A stretch of 64,000 bases of DNA from an uncultured Oscillospiraceae bacterium. Lineage in GTDB: Bacteria > Bacillota > Clostridia > Oscillospirales > Ruminococcaceae. The notes beneath the pieces were generated by a model. That model had not been told where the DNA came from. It ran no database searches and worked only from the letters and a program-made list of their open reading frames with translations. The translations under genes were made by a program, and so were the position numbers. Of the stretch, positions 25,364 through 37,353 are shown in pieces (the stretch's first letter is position 1; each line of letters begins with the position of its first letter). The stretch lies in assembly GCA_934446455.1 (NCBI GenBank), contig CAKSEE010000007.1, forward strand, positions 7,473 through 71,472, given 5' to 3'.

Positions 25364-25393
25364 TTGACTTTACGCGCGGAATAATGCTATAAT
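25364..25393 (+). promoter_or_regulatory. Promoter of the GDSL hydrolase gene
   Basis: TTGACT (25364-25369), 18-base spacer, TATAAT (25388-25393), followed by AAAAGGAGCAAGGGC and the ATG at 25441. The divergent promoter at 25244 shares this 270-base intergenic region, in which I see nothing else. Confidence 0.8.
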
Positions 25394-25440
25394 ACCAACA
25401 TACACTATGGCAGGTTAAAAAAATTAAAAGGAGCAAGGGC

Positions 25441-26382
25441 ATGAAAAAACTACTATCCGTTATGGCGGCGCTTGCAGCGTCGCTTTTTATGACTGCGGCT
25501 TATGCGGAGGGCTTCGGCAGCACCGCCGTCCTCGGCGACTCGATAGCTACGGGCTACGGGCTTTCCGGCTACGTCGCGGGCGACAATTCAAGCGCCGCGC
25601 AGAGCTTTGGCAGCTTAATCGCGGCGGAGGGCGGAGATTACGTAAACCTCGCGGTAGACGGCAGGACAAGCGAGGAGCTGCTCTCGTCGCTTTCGGAGCA
25701 GGAAGCGGCTGACGCCGTTAAGGACGCGCAGAGCGTGGTCGTGTCGATAGGCGGCAACGACTTCCTGCGCCCAATGCTTACCGCCGCGCAGGCCGCGCTG
25801 TTCAGCAATTCCGAGCTGCTTGCGGCGCTCACCTCGGGCACCCTTGACGCCTCAGACCCCGAAACCGCAGCGATTCTCGAGCAGGCAATGCAGTCCATTC
25901 TCGCAGCCGCCGCACAGGTGGACGCGGAATCCTCCGCAGACAACCTGCGCGCGATAACCGCGAAAATACGCGAGCTGAACCCCGACTGCAGACTCTGCCT
26001 GCTCACGGTATACGACCCGTTCGAGGGCGCGGTGGGCATTGACGGTCTTGACGCGTTCATAACCCTCGCCGAGGAGAAGCTGGGTGTTATTAACGGTGCG
26101 GTAAAATCCATTGCCGAAAACGACCCGAACACCGCCGCAGTTGACGTGTACAGCGCGTTCAAGGGTCACGCCGCAGAGTACACCAATATTCTCTTCTGGG
26201 ATATCCACCCCAACGCGGCGGGTCATTCCGTTATTTACTCACTGCTGAGCGAAAGCGCCGCCGAGCCCACGGCGGCATCGCCCAAGGGCAGCCCCGAAAC
26301 GGGCGCGGCGGGCGCGGCGGCAGCGGCAGGCGCGCTTGTCGCAGCGGGCGCGGCTCTGGTTATCTGCAGAAAGCGCGCGTGA
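25441..26382 (+). CDS. Secreted SGNH/GDSL hydrolase with C-terminal sorting signal
   Basis: The 313-residue protein has a signal peptide (MKKLLSVMAALAASLFMTAA). The SGNH blocks are VLGDSIATGYG (block I, Ser), SIGGNDFL (block III), and WDIHPNAAGH (block V, Asp/His). The C-terminus is SPETG followed by a hydrophobic segment (AAAAAGALVAAGAALVI) and CRKRA, which is the layout of a sortase signal with SPETG in place of LPXTG. It is thus a likely substrate of one of the three sortases at 7640-11051. Substrate (lipid, acyl sugar or peptidoglycan ester) is unknown. Confidence 0.88.
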   Translation: MKKLLSVMAALAASLFMTAAYAEGFGSTAVLGDSIATGYGLSGYVAGDNSSAAQSFGSLIAAEGGDYVNLAVDGRTSEELLSSLSEQEAADAVKDAQSVVVSIGGNDFLRPMLTAAQAALFSNSELLAALTSGTLDASDPETAAILEQAMQSILAAAAQVDAESSADNLRAITAKIRELNPDCRLCLLTVYDPFEGAVGIDGLDAFITLAEEKLGVINGAVKSIAENDPNTAAVDVYSAFKGHAAEYTNILFWDIHPNAAGHSVIYSLLSESAAEPTAASPKGSPETGAAGAAAAAGALVAAGAALVICRKRA

Positions 26383-26445
26383 TAACGCACGTTCGTTCAG
26401 CTTGTTATTTGCAGAATGCCTGTAATTACGCTACATACTAAAAAT

Positions 26446-26469
26446 CGGCGCACCACAATCGGTGCGCCG
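26446..26469 (-). terminator. Terminator of the groES-groEL operon
   Basis: Minus strand stem CGGCGCACCG/TGGTGCGCCG followed by ATTTTTAG. Confidence 0.85.
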
Positions 26470-26489
26470 AAGGCTTTATGCGTTGTTTA

Positions 26490-28127
<1,638 letters not shown>

Positions 28128-28153
28128 TTATCCTCCTTTGATGTGTCTGCACT

Positions 28154-28501
<348 letters not shown>

Positions 28502-28568
28502 CTAAACAGTATCAGGAGCGCACCCTAAGCAGCCTGCCCGGGACGCGGCGCCCGATTCATTCACATTC

Positions 28569-28627
28569 TTAGCACTCTTTATCTCTGAGTGCTAATTATA
28601 TTTTACCCTTTTGCGGGAAAAAATCAA
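28569..28627 (-). promoter_or_regulatory. CIRCE operator and promoter of groES-groEL
   Basis: The 27 bases at 28569-28595 are a perfect CIRCE element (TTAGCACTC, nine bases, GAGTGCTAA), the binding site of the heat-shock repressor HrcA. On the minus strand TTGATT (28622-28627) and TAAAAT (28600-28605) precede it, so bound HrcA would cover the transcription start. Confidence 0.97.
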
Positions 28628-28717
28628 GTACCAAATACATATTTTTGCGCATTTTTGTCTACATAGACAAATCCGCAGATACATCGGCTTGCGTTTTTGG
28701 CAATTATCAACAACGCG

Positions 28718-29416
28718 TTATATGGTTCCGCCTATATCCAGAACCCTGCTGACGCCCATATAGTCCTCAAAAATCATGCGGATATCGCCGCCGTCCGGGA
28801 AGTGCGCGTCGATATACCCCCCGCCGTCCCCGAACGGCACGCCGCCCTCGTACAGCAGACCCGCCGCAACAAGCCTGTGGTCGCACTCGAGCCCGCCGAT
28901 AACGTCCATGAATGTGCGCATTATCATGGTCTGCGGCAGCGGCGCGAAAACCTCCGCGGGCAGCCCGCTCACCTGCACGACGAACGCCCCGTCGTCGAAC
29001 GGGCAGCGGTAGTAGCACACGTCCTCCTCGCTTGCCGCCGTGCTTATCATTGCAAGCGCGTGCCCTGTCCTCATGTCGTCAAGCATGAACTTTTCCGCCG
29101 TGAACTCCGGCACGCCGCCGAGAATACGCCGCGCTCTCCTTGCGGGCGCGAACGCCGCCTCGGGCAGACCGCTCTCCCTGTCCGCCCAGCCCCATATCCA
29201 CGCGCCGCCGCTCTCCCTGCCGAGAATGCCGCAGCCGAACGCCCTGTCGCCAAAATATATCCTGCGCTCGCGGATATCCACGCGCCAGCCGCCGTCGCCA
29301 ATAACAAGCGCGCCCATGGCGTTCTGCCGCGCTATCGAAGCCCCTGCCGCAAGCGACAGCAGGCTGAAAAAATCCCCCGCGTCATATTTTACGGGTGCAT
29401 TAAGTATTGATGCCAT
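28718..29416 (-). CDS. Hypothetical protein, DUF6882-like (232 aa)
   Basis: A cytoplasmic protein without signal or membrane segment. The sequence GGAWIWGWAD near residue 70 and the pattern around it (FGCGILG, then FTAEKFML) recall the DUF6882 family of uncharacterised Firmicute proteins. This is a recollection, not a search. It starts one base after the stop of the 120-residue gene upstream, so they form an operon with the 397-residue gene. Confidence 0.6.
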   Translation of the reverse strand: MASILNAPVKYDAGDFFSLLSLAAGASIARQNAMGALVIGDGGWRVDIRERRIYFGDRAFGCGILGRESGGAWIWGWADRESGLPEAAFAPARRARRILGGVPEFTAEKFMLDDMRTGHALAMISTAASEEDVCYYRCPFDDGAFVVQVSGLPAEVFAPLPQTMIMRTFMDVIGGLECDHRLVAAGLLYEGGVPFGDGGGYIDAHFPDGGDIRMIFEDYMGVSRVLDIGGTI

Positions 29417-29417
29417 A

Positions 29418-29780
29418 TCAAACCCTGCCTATATCTATATTCTGCCCGAATTTGCGCAGTATGTCGCGCAGCAGCACCTTGTCTATGCTGTAGAGCCGCG
29501 TTTTTCCTGCGGGCAGGTCGTCGCGCCGAAGCTCGAAGCGCATATAAACCTCGGAAAAATCCTCCTCGTAATAGAGCGTGCAGAGCAGATAGCGGTTCTT
29601 CTCCGCGTAATAATTCACCGGGACGAACCCCAGCACCGCGCGTATATCCGCGTCGAGCGCCTTTTCCGCGTCTGCGGGGGACATCGCCTCAAACTGCACC
29701 TTTTTCGTCCTGTCGAGGCTCTCCGCGCGCTTTTCCTCCTCGCTTTTGCCTATACCCTTTTTTCGCAGAAATCCGAACAT
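29418..29780 (-). CDS. Hypothetical protein (120 aa)
   Basis: Starts MFGFLRKKGIGKSEEEKRAE with a basic amphipathic beginning, followed by a small alpha-beta domain (RYLLCTLYYEEDFSEVYMRFEL). AAAGGAGAAG precedes the ATG. No family recognised. It is the middle gene of a three-gene minus-strand operon of unknown function. Confidence 0.65.
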   Translation of the reverse strand: MFGFLRKKGIGKSEEEKRAESLDRTKKVQFEAMSPADAEKALDADIRAVLGFVPVNYYAEKNRYLLCTLYYEEDFSEVYMRFELRRDDLPAGKTRLYSIDKVLLRDILRKFGQNIDIGRV

Positions 29781-29792
29781 ATCTTCTCCTTT

Positions 29793-30986
29793 TTACGTCT
29801 GCTGTGAAAGCTCGCGCACCGTCACGCACTCAACAAAGCTCCCGTCCTCAAGCAGCTGAGAGTCGTCGTAGCTCTGCACAAGCGCCCTCATCGTGCCGTC
29901 AAGCGCGCGGAATGCCGCGCTGCGCTCGAATATAAAGCGGAAAAGCGCGTTTCTCATTACGGGGCGCGCCACCGTGCCGTCAAACTCTATGTCCTTCATC
30001 GTAAATTTATTGTAGAAGCGCTCGCGCACTTTTTCGTAGTCACCGTTATGCTGCATTCGCGCCGAGGCGAAGTCCCGCGCGATATCCGCGACGCACCCGC
30101 CGTACACCCTGCACGCCACTATCTCGCCCCTGCCGACGTCCCCGCCGAGCCGCTCGCGCAGCGCAGTGCAGATACTCTCCTCCGCCGCACGGAAGCGCGG
30201 GCGCGTGATTTTCGCGCAGTCGCTGCGAGTGCGCGGTATGAGCGTAAAATCGTGCAGCAGCGACTGCGCGGAGAAATGATAGCGCACGCACGCGATCTCC
30301 GCGCCGAAATACTTGCCCACTGCCTCGCACACATCGTCAAAGCGCGTGCTGCCGAGCTGCGAGGGGGCGATGCCGCCCTCGTCGGGGAGTATCTCGTGCG
30401 CTTCCGCCGCCGTGCGGAAAAGCACGTGCTGCTCCGCGTCGCTTATGCATGAGAAGCTGTCGAGCGACTTAAGCGCCTCGTACGCCTCGTCCCTGAGCGC
30501 CTGCGCCTTTCCCGAGGAAATGAAGCGATCCATGTCGCGCTTTTCGGCGAACACCACGAACACCCGCCCGAAGTCGACTGAAAAACGCGTCATGGATTCG
30601 GGGTCGAAATACTTCTTTTTAAGCGGCGCCGCGTACTTCTCCGCAAAAATGCCGTAAATGAAGTTGCGCACGCCGTCCTCGAACGTCGCGCCGAATCTCA
30701 GCGAACACAGCGCGGGGTTTACCTCCTTTGCGCGCAGCCCTAATGCGTTGAGCGCGTAGGCGAGCGCGGTGCGTTCGCTTTTGCGCAGCGTTGCGGCGTT
30801 CCTGCCGCTCACGCGGTCAAAGTCGGCGAGCGTTTCCAGCATGACGCTGAAAATGCGCCTGTTCTGCGCGTCCGTTTCGTAGGTGATGTCCCTCACCTTA
30901 ACGACCCATATATTCTCTATGCAGTCCCTGAGCTGCGCCAGCGGCGCAAAATCGGAGCTGTTGAGCATATTTATTTTCTTCGTCAT
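29793..30986 (-). CDS. Hypothetical cytoplasmic protein (397 aa)
   Basis: I chose the ATG at 30986 (MTKKINMLNSSDFAPLAQLRD), which has GAGGAAAA upstream; the longer frame to 31154 runs through repeat family 4. The protein is charged, with no signal peptide or membrane helix, and contains segments such as WVVKVRDITYET and RVFVVFAEKRDMDRF. No family recognised. It heads the operon with the 120- and 232-residue genes. The repeat at 31005-31180 sits just upstream of its ribosome site. Confidence 0.65.
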   Translation of the reverse strand: MTKKINMLNSSDFAPLAQLRDCIENIWVVKVRDITYETDAQNRRIFSVMLETLADFDRVSGRNAATLRKSERTALAYALNALGLRAKEVNPALCSLRFGATFEDGVRNFIYGIFAEKYAAPLKKKYFDPESMTRFSVDFGRVFVVFAEKRDMDRFISSGKAQALRDEAYEALKSLDSFSCISDAEQHVLFRTAAEAHEILPDEGGIAPSQLGSTRFDDVCEAVGKYFGAEIACVRYHFSAQSLLHDFTLIPRTRSDCAKITRPRFRAAEESICTALRERLGGDVGRGEIVACRVYGGCVADIARDFASARMQHNGDYEKVRERFYNKFTMKDIEFDGTVARPVMRNALFRFIFERSAAFRALDGTMRALVQSYDDSQLLEDGSFVECVTVRELSQQT

Positions 30987-31004
30987 TCGTTTTCCTCTTC
31001 TCAA

Positions 31005-31180
31005 GGGCAATACCGCACAAAGATTGTGCGTGTATTGCGCAGTCAGATTTTTCGTCAGATTGTACAATGAGGACGACGCAAGGCTGTGTGCCTTGCTAGG
31101 ACGAATTGTGCAAGATGACGGAAAATATGCAAGCAAGGCACGTGCAAAATCCAATAAATGGTCTTTGCGCGGTGTTGCTC
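31005..31180. repeat. MITE-like repeat (family 4, 176 bp)
   Basis: The ends are inverted repeats: GGGCAATACCGCACAAAGA on the left against GAGCAACACCGCGCAAAGA read from the right (3 mismatches in 19). The centre has a hairpin CAAGGC(TGTGT)GCCTTG. No transposase is encoded, so it looks like a non-autonomous element. It lies between mntP and the 397-residue gene. Confidence 0.7.
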
Positions 31181-31198
31181 AAGAATCACACAGAGCGC

Positions 31199-31780
31199 CT
31201 ACGCCCCGAAAAACATATGCTCCGCTGCGGTCTTTATGCCTATCGCAATAAGAACGGCTCCTCCCGCGAAGCCTGCCCATGCGCCGAGCAGTTCGCCGAA
31301 GCGCCGCCCGAAAAGCCCGCCCGCCACGCACAGCGCAAACGTCACCGTGCCGATAACCGCGCAGCACGGCACTATCTGCGCGCCCGCCGCAGCGAACCCA
31401 ACGCCCGCCATAAGCGCGTCTATGCTCGTGGCTGCCGCCTGCGCCAGCAGCAGCGGGAGCGTAATTTTCTGCACGGAACGCCCGCGCTTTTCGCCGCGCC
31501 TGTGCTCCTTTATGTCCGAAAGGCTCTCTATAACAGCCTTTGCGCCGATAAAGCACAGCACCGCCATGACCACGAAGTGGTCGTACTCGTCGATAAGCCC
31601 CGCAAGCCCTGCGCCCGCAAGGTATCCCGCCGCAGGCATAAGCGCCTGAAACAGCCCGAAAAGCGCCGCCGCAGCAAACGCGCCGCTTTTGCGCTTCATC
31701 ACAAGTCCGTCCGACACGGACACCGCAAACGCGTCCATAGAAAGCCCGAGCGCTATCAGCGCAAGCTCAGCAAATGACAT
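31199..31780 (-). CDS. mntP: Manganese efflux pump MntP-like protein
   Basis: The 193-residue membrane protein has six hydrophobic helices in two halves, each with the family's charged motif: LSMDAFAVSVSDGL in helix 1 and ATSIDALMAGVGFA near residue 115. These aspartates bind metal in MntP, which exports Mn2+. GGGGGTG precedes the ATG; ACCCCGATGGGGG just upstream could hide it in a hairpin. I looked for a yybP-ykoY Mn2+ riboswitch in the short leader and did not see one. Confidence 0.88.
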   Translation of the reverse strand: MSFAELALIALGLSMDAFAVSVSDGLVMKRKSGAFAAAALFGLFQALMPAAGYLAGAGLAGLIDEYDHFVVMAVLCFIGAKAVIESLSDIKEHRRGEKRGRSVQKITLPLLLAQAAATSIDALMAGVGFAAAGAQIVPCCAVIGTVTFALCVAGGLFGRRFGELLGAWAGFAGGAVLIAIGIKTAAEHMFFGA

Positions 31781-31899
31781 ACAAGCACCCCCATCGGGGT
31801 ATTTATATGCATGCGTGCCGACTATGATTCGTGTATTCTTAATACGTTGCTATACGCGGCACGCGGTCAGCTGGGTGCGCGCCGATTTTGATTCGCGCC

Positions 31900-33045
<1,146 letters not shown>

Positions 33046-33106
33046 TTAAAGTCACAATAAAGTCGCTATATTAAAGTAAGTTATTGCAAAATCAGCATTC
33101 ATTGTT

Positions 33107-33136
33107 ATTATAGCACATATGGCATATCTACCGCAA
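33107..33136 (-). promoter_or_regulatory. Promoter of tgt
   Basis: Minus strand: TTGCGG (33131-33136), 18-base spacer, TATAAT (33107-33112). Confidence 0.7.
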
Positions 33137-33246
33137 CACCCGTCCGAAATATTTTTGATTTTCGTCAAAATCACCATATCTGCGCTGCGAATTTCGGTTT
33201 TTAAGTAAAAAATGCAGACGATTTTTGCTGTAACCGTTTTCAGCAC

Positions 33247-33275
33247 TTGTAATTAGCGGGAATTTGTTGTATACT
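33247..33275 (+). promoter_or_regulatory. Promoter of the cellobiose phosphorylase gene
   Basis: TTGTAA (33247-33252), 17-base spacer, TATACT (33270-33275). The leader to 33367 is about 85 bases long and carries no recognised riboswitch. Confidence 0.7.
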
Positions 33276-33366
33276 ATTCTTTGAAGGCATTGATATGCCG
33301 CAGATTACACATAATTGCAGGAACGCGGCAGACCACAGCGTTCCCTGTCAAGGAAGGACGGTCTAC

Positions 33367-35841
33367 ATGAAATTCGGCTATTTTGACGACGCTGCCCGCG
33401 AGTACGTCATCACATCTCCGCGCACGCCCTACCCGTGGATAAACTACCTCGGCACGCAGGGCTTCTTCTCGCTCATCTCCAATACCGCAGGCGGTTACAG
33501 CTTCTATAAGGACGCGCGTCTGCGCCGCATTACCCGCTACCGCTACAACAACGTGCCTATAGATATGGGCGGCAGATACTTCTACATCAAGGACGGCGAC
33601 ACGATATGGAATCCCGGCTGGAGCCCCGTAAAGACGGAGCTTGACAGCTACGAGTGCCGCCACGGCATGGGCTACACCATCATCACCGGCAAGAAGAACG
33701 GACTTAAGGCGCAGGTGACCTTCTTCGTTCCGCAGAACTACGACGGCGAGGTTCAGCAGGTGGTTCTCACCAACGAGAGCGGCAGCGCAAAGACCTTCAA
33801 GCTCTGGTCCTTTGCAGAGTGGTGCCTGTGGGACGCGCAGGACGACTGCACGAACTTCCAGAGAAACTTCTCCACGGGCCGCGTTGAGGTAGTGGGCTCC
33901 ACCATCTACCACAAGACCGAGTACCGCGACAGACGCGACCACTTCGCGTTCTACACCGTAAACGACACTATCGACGGCTACGACACCGACAGGGATTCCT
34001 TTATCGGCCTGTACAACGGCTTCAACAACCCGCAGGCTGTCCTCGACGGCAAAGCTACGGATTCCTTTGCGGACGGCTGGTCACCCATTGCTTCCCACTA
34101 CAAGGAGATCACCCTTGCAGCAGGCGAAAGCAAGACGCTCGTGTTCATTCTCGGCTACGTTGAAATGCCCGTGGCAGAAAAGTTCGAGGCGGACGGCAAG
34201 ACCATCAACAAGGTCAGAAGCAACGCAATGATCGAGAAGTACAACACCCCCGAAAAGGTTGCCGCAGGTCTAGCGGAGCTTAAGGAAACATGGGACAAGC
34301 TGCTCGGCATACTCAACGTTGACACGCCCGACGACAAGGTAAACCGCATGGTAAACATCTGGAACCAGTACCAGTGCATGGTTACGTTCAACCTGTCGCG
34401 CTCGGCTTCCTACTTCGAGAGCGGTATAGGCCGCGGCATGGGCTTCCGCGACTCCAACCAGGACGTTCTCGGCTTCGTTCATCAGATTCCCGACAGGGCA
34501 AGAGAGAGGATCATCGATATCGCCTCCACGCAGTTCCCCGACGGCGGCTGCTACCACCAGTACCAGCCCCTCACCAAGAAGGGCAACGCCGATATCGGCG
34601 GCGACTTCTCCGACGACCCGCTGTGGCTCATTCTTTCCGTTGCCGCGTACATCAAGGAAACGGGCGACTGGAGCATTCTTGACGAGATGGTGCCCTACGA
34701 CAACGATATGTCCGTTGCGCAGCCCATGCTCGAGCACCTCAAGGTTTCGTTCTATCACATCGTAAACAACCTCGGCCCGCACGGTCTGCCCCTTGCTATG
34801 CGCGCAGACTGGAACGACTGCATCAACCTTTCGTGCTATTCCGACACGCCCGGCGAGTCCTTCCAGACCTACACCAACCCCAAGTTCAAGGCGGAGGGCG
34901 GCTACTCCAAGGTTGCGGAGTCCGCGTTTGTCGGCGCGCTGTTCACCTACGCAGGCCCGAACTACGTTAAGATACTCGAGCACCTCGGCAAGACCGACGA
35001 GGCTGCAAAGGCTCAGGCTGAGATAGACAAGATGAAGAAGGCTATGATGGATTCCGCGTGGGACGGCGACTGGTTCCTCAGAGCGTACGACGCAGAGGGC
35101 AGGAAGATGGGCTCCAGGGAGTGCGAGGAAGGTCAGATCTTCATCGAGCCGCAGGGCTTCGCAATCATGTCCGACATCGACAAGGAAGCCACCAGAAAGA
35201 CCCTCGCCGCTGTTGACGAGCGCCTCAACACCAAGTACGGCCTTGTTCTCAACAACCCCGCGTTCACAAAGTATTACATTCAGTACGGCGAGATTTCCAC
35301 CTACCCCGGCGGCTACAAGGAGAACGCAGGTATCTTCACGCACAACAACGCATGGATAATCTGCGCCGCTGCATACGCGGGCGAGGGCGACCAGGCGTTC
35401 AAGTATTACTCCGAGATAGCTCCCGCGTTCACCGAGGAGACCTCCGACATTCACAAGACCGAGCCTTACGTTTACGGTCAGATGATAGGCGGCAAGGACG
35501 CAGGCGCTGATATCGGCAAGCCCGGCGACAACTTCGGCCAGGGCAAGAACAGCTGGCTTACGGGTACGGCGGCATGGAACATGGTTGCCATTTCGCAGTA
35601 CATTCTCGGTATCGCAGCAGACTTCGACGGTCTTAAGATAGACCCCTCCATTCCTCACGAGTGGGACGGCATGAAGGCTACGCGTCAGTTCCGCGGCGCT
35701 ACCTACAACATCACCGTAAAGAACCCGGACCACGTTTGCAAGGGCGTTAAGAGCATGACCGTTGACGGCAGAGCCGTTGATGGCAACGTTATCCCCGTTT
35801 GCGACGGCGGCGTTCACGAGGTCGAGGTAGTTCTCGGCTGA
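33367..35841 (+). CDS. cbpA: Cellobiose phosphorylase (glycoside hydrolase family 94)
   Basis: A cytoplasmic enzyme splitting cellobiose with phosphate into glucose 1-phosphate and glucose. The 824-residue protein matches known cellobiose phosphorylases along its length. Shared segments include [14 protein letters not shown] near 25, [11 protein letters not shown] near 340, [16 protein letters not shown] near 360, and [10 protein letters not shown] near 480, which carries the catalytic aspartate. GSWLTGTA-type phosphate-site residues appear as [11 protein letters not shown] near 720. I use the ATG at 33367 (MKFGYFDDA), preceded by AAGGAAGGA; the frame is open further upstream but without homology. 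It implies growth on cellulose breakdown products. Confidence 0.95.
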   Translation: MKFGYFDDAAREYVITSPRTPYPWINYLGTQGFFSLISNTAGGYSFYKDARLRRITRYRYNNVPIDMGGRYFYIKDGDTIWNPGWSPVKTELDSYECRHGMGYTIITGKKNGLKAQVTFFVPQNYDGEVQQVVLTNESGSAKTFKLWSFAEWCLWDAQDDCTNFQRNFSTGRVEVVGSTIYHKTEYRDRRDHFAFYTVNDTIDGYDTDRDSFIGLYNGFNNPQAVLDGKATDSFADGWSPIASHYKEITLAAGESKTLVFILGYVEMPVAEKFEADGKTINKVRSNAMIEKYNTPEKVAAGLAELKETWDKLLGILNVDTPDDKVNRMVNIWNQYQCMVTFNLSRSASYFESGIGRGMGFRDSNQDVLGFVHQIPDRARERIIDIASTQFPDGGCYHQYQPLTKKGNADIGGDFSDDPLWLILSVAAYIKETGDWSILDEMVPYDNDMSVAQPMLEHLKVSFYHIVNNLGPHGLPLAMRADWNDCINLSCYSDTPGESFQTYTNPKFKAEGGYSKVAESAFVGALFTYAGPNYVKILEHLGKTDEAAKAQAEIDKMKKAMMDSAWDGDWFLRAYDAEGRKMGSRECEEGQIFIEPQGFAIMSDIDKEATRKTLAAVDERLNTKYGLVLNNPAFTKYYIQYGEISTYPGGYKENAGIFTHNNAWIICAAAYAGEGDQAFKYYSEIAPAFTEETSDIHKTEPYVYGQMIGGKDAGADIGKPGDNFGQGKNSWLTGTAAWNMVAISQYILGIAADFDGLKIDPSIPHEWDGMKATRQFRGATYNITVKNPDHVCKGVKSMTVDGRAVDGNVIPVCDGGVHEVEVVLG

Positions 35842-35864
35842 TAACGGCAAAACAGCATAAACTA

Positions 35865-35895
35865 AGCGCGCTCTGTGAAAGGAGCGCGCTTTTTT
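35865..35895 (+). terminator. Terminator of the cellobiose phosphorylase gene
   Basis: Stem AGCGCGCTC/GAGCGCGCT followed by TTTTTTG. Confidence 0.88.
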
Positions 35896-35929
35896 GTTCA
35901 GGAAGTGCCGTTCGCCCGCAGCGGGACGT

Positions 35930-36265
35930 TTATTCCGTAGTGTACGCCCCGCCTGTTATCGCGGTAACGACGTTGATGTCCACGGGCTCTGTAAAGCACA
36001 GAATACGGCTTTCACGCCCTGTCTGCGAGTCGGTTTCGCTGCCCGCGTAAATGAGGAAAGCAGCGCGCCGTCCTTGCCTGTTACCGTCGCAGAAGCCATA
36101 AGCACCGTACCGTTAAACAGCGGCGGCGCAGATCGCCATAGCCTTTTTGTTCAACGTCATTTTCTTGTTCCCTTCGGTCGTTTGCAGAGCGTTCCGCCTG
36201 CATTTAATGCTCTCAAATGTAAGGTCGGAAAGCTCCTCGTCAATTCGTTTACGCAGTTCGTTCAT
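35930..36265 (-). pseudogene. Decayed anti-sigma-like membrane protein gene
   Basis: Starts well (ATG at 36265 after AAGGAAC; MNELRKRIDEELSDLTFESIK) and reaches a membrane-like start (MAICAAAV), then stops. After the stop, two other frames continue as FNGTVLMASATVTGKDGALLSS and then SETDSQTGRESRILCF ... AITGGAYTTE, ending at 35930. The pieces read as one protein only if frame changes and an internal loss are assumed. It follows the broken sigma gene after 17 bases, so it was probably its anti-sigma partner. Confidence 0.65.
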
Positions 36266-36282
36266 AGCTATGTTCCTTTCTT

Positions 36283-36800
36283 TCACAAATCGGGAAACCA
36301 CTCTGCGAGCGATTCCCTCAAAAGCTCCTTTGCCCGCCTTATGCGAAACGCCATCGCAGTAAGCGGAATGCCCGCGATTTTTGCCGATTCCTTAATGGTA
36401 AAGCCGTTGTACAAATGCAGTACCGCCGCCTCGCGGTATATTAATGGAAGCGAGGCTATCGCCGCGGTAACCGCAAGCCTGTCCTCATGCAGCGAAAGCT
36501 CGTCGTTCGCGGCGATAGCTTCCGGGGGGCGCTTCCCATATTGTTTCGGCGGGACTTTGTTTTAAGCATATCCTTACACACGTTTATGGCTATCCGCACA
36601 AGCCACGTCTGCGGCTGCGCGCCGCCGCGAAAGCTGCCTGAGTTCGTCAGGGCGCGCGAGAATGTTTCCATTGCCGCGTCCTCTGCGTCCTCGCGGTTTT
36701 TGAGGTACAGAAAGCATAGCCTGAGTATTTCGGTCGCCATGCTGCGAAAAGAGCTGTGAGATGTGGCCGGTACCGTTTTCCAAGCTTTTCCCCCTTTCAT
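36283..36800 (-). pseudogene. Frameshifted ECF RNA polymerase sigma factor
   Basis: The parts of an ECF sigma factor lie in different frames: ENGTGHISQLFSQHGDR, then LRLCFLYLKNREDAEDAAMETF (region 2) with TWLVRIAINVCKDML, then after a C6 run near 36532 a new frame LHEDRLAVTAAIASLPLIYREAAVLHLYNGF with KESAKIAGIPLTAMAFRIRRAKELL (region 4). At least two frame changes are needed. One extra C in the C-run would repair the last. A TTGACA-17-CATGAT promoter lies upstream at about 36868-36890 (minus). Confidence 0.75.
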
Positions 36801-36892
36801 ACCATTAGACGATTGAGGCAGCGATTTTTAGAGTTGCTGAGAAAAATTTATGAGAAGCCTTTTTAATCATGACAGACGGGTGGAGTTCTGTC

Positions 36893-36923
36893 AAATAAAA
36901 AAGCGCCGCGTAAATGCGGCGCT
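36893..36923 (-). terminator. Terminator read from the Q/N-rich gene
   Basis: Minus strand stem AGCGCCGCAT/ATGCGGCGCT-type (36902-36923) followed by TTTTTTATTT. It lies beyond the repeats at 36926-37053. Confidence 0.8.
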
Positions 36924-36925
36924 TT

Positions 36926-37053
36926 AGCTTGTCGAAAAAGAGCAACGCCAGACCGGCGAGAAGGGTGCAGCTGCTAGGAAACGTCATTTCGGCAAGGCTA
37001 TTTGCCTGCCAAAATGACGTTGACAACGCAGCTGTGCCTTTATCGTCAGTCTG
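36926..37053 (-). repeat. Repeat family 1 stub next to repeat family 2, copy 2
   Basis: AGCTTGTCGAAAAAG at 36926-36940 is the left end of family 1 alone. Family 2 occupies 36949-37053 (105 bp) with inverted ends CAGACCGGCGAGAAGGGTGC and CAGACTGACGATAAAGGCAC (read inward). Its inner hairpin ACGTCATTTCGGC/GCCAAAATGACGT differs from the 12.6-kb copy at a position where G-T becomes T-A, keeping the pair. The repeated GCAGATG of copy 1 is GCAGCTG at both places here. Confidence 0.75.
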
Positions 37054-37067
37054 AAGCCCCGCCTTTT

Positions 37068-37199
37068 TCAGCGGTCGTTCCTGTTCTGACCGTTCTGCTG
37101 GTTCTGATTCTGGTTCTGCTGATTCTGACCGTTCTGCTGGTTCTGATTCTGGTTCTGCTGATTCTGACCGTTCTGACGGGTGCGGTTCTGATTAGACAT
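37068..37199 (-). CDS. Small glutamine/asparagine-rich protein (43 aa)
   Basis: The frame MSNQNRTRQNG ... QNRNDR has AGGAGG nine bases before the ATG. Apart from the ends it is made almost wholly of N and Q, including two copies of a 13-residue unit (NGQNQQNQNQNQQ, 39 bases each). Such composition is seen in aggregation-prone and spore-coat-type proteins. An upstream promoter resembling sigma-E/sigma-K sites (37245-37275) and the sleL neighbour point to sporulation; this is inference. Confidence 0.65.
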   Translation of the reverse strand: MSNQNRTRQNGQNQQNQNQNQQNGQNQQNQNQNQQNGQNRNDR

Positions 37200-37244
37200 A
37201 TTCGTGTCCTCCTGAAATAAATTCGGCGCGCTGTGCGCCCAATG

Positions 37245-37275
37245 ATATTATGCTACGCCATAGCGCCGAATATAC
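37245..37275 (-). promoter_or_regulatory. Possible sporulation (sigma-E/K-like) promoter
   Basis: Minus strand GTATATT (37269-37275), 16-base spacer, CATAATAT (37245-37252), ahead of the Q/N-rich gene. It resembles mother-cell sigma-E sites more than sigma-A sites, with a spacer slightly long. Confidence 0.35.
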
Positions 37276-37353
37276 TTCACAAACGAGCGCGCCCGCGCAT
37301 ATCATAAAGAGAGGCGATACCTGCGCGTTATCGTCTTTACGGGAGGTGATACC

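Noticed and set aside
31781..31899. yybP-ykoY manganese riboswitch ahead of mntP
   Set aside because: The leader is short and the conserved loops of that riboswitch are not visible. Two related 22-base stretches here may be chance.
33052..33246. 64-residue frame between tgt and cellobiose phosphorylase
   Set aside because: It spans two promoters and is A/T-rich non-coding sequence.
36805..37026. 73-residue frame on the minus strand across repeat families 1 and 2
   Set aside because: It runs through repeat and terminator sequence and has no ribosome site.
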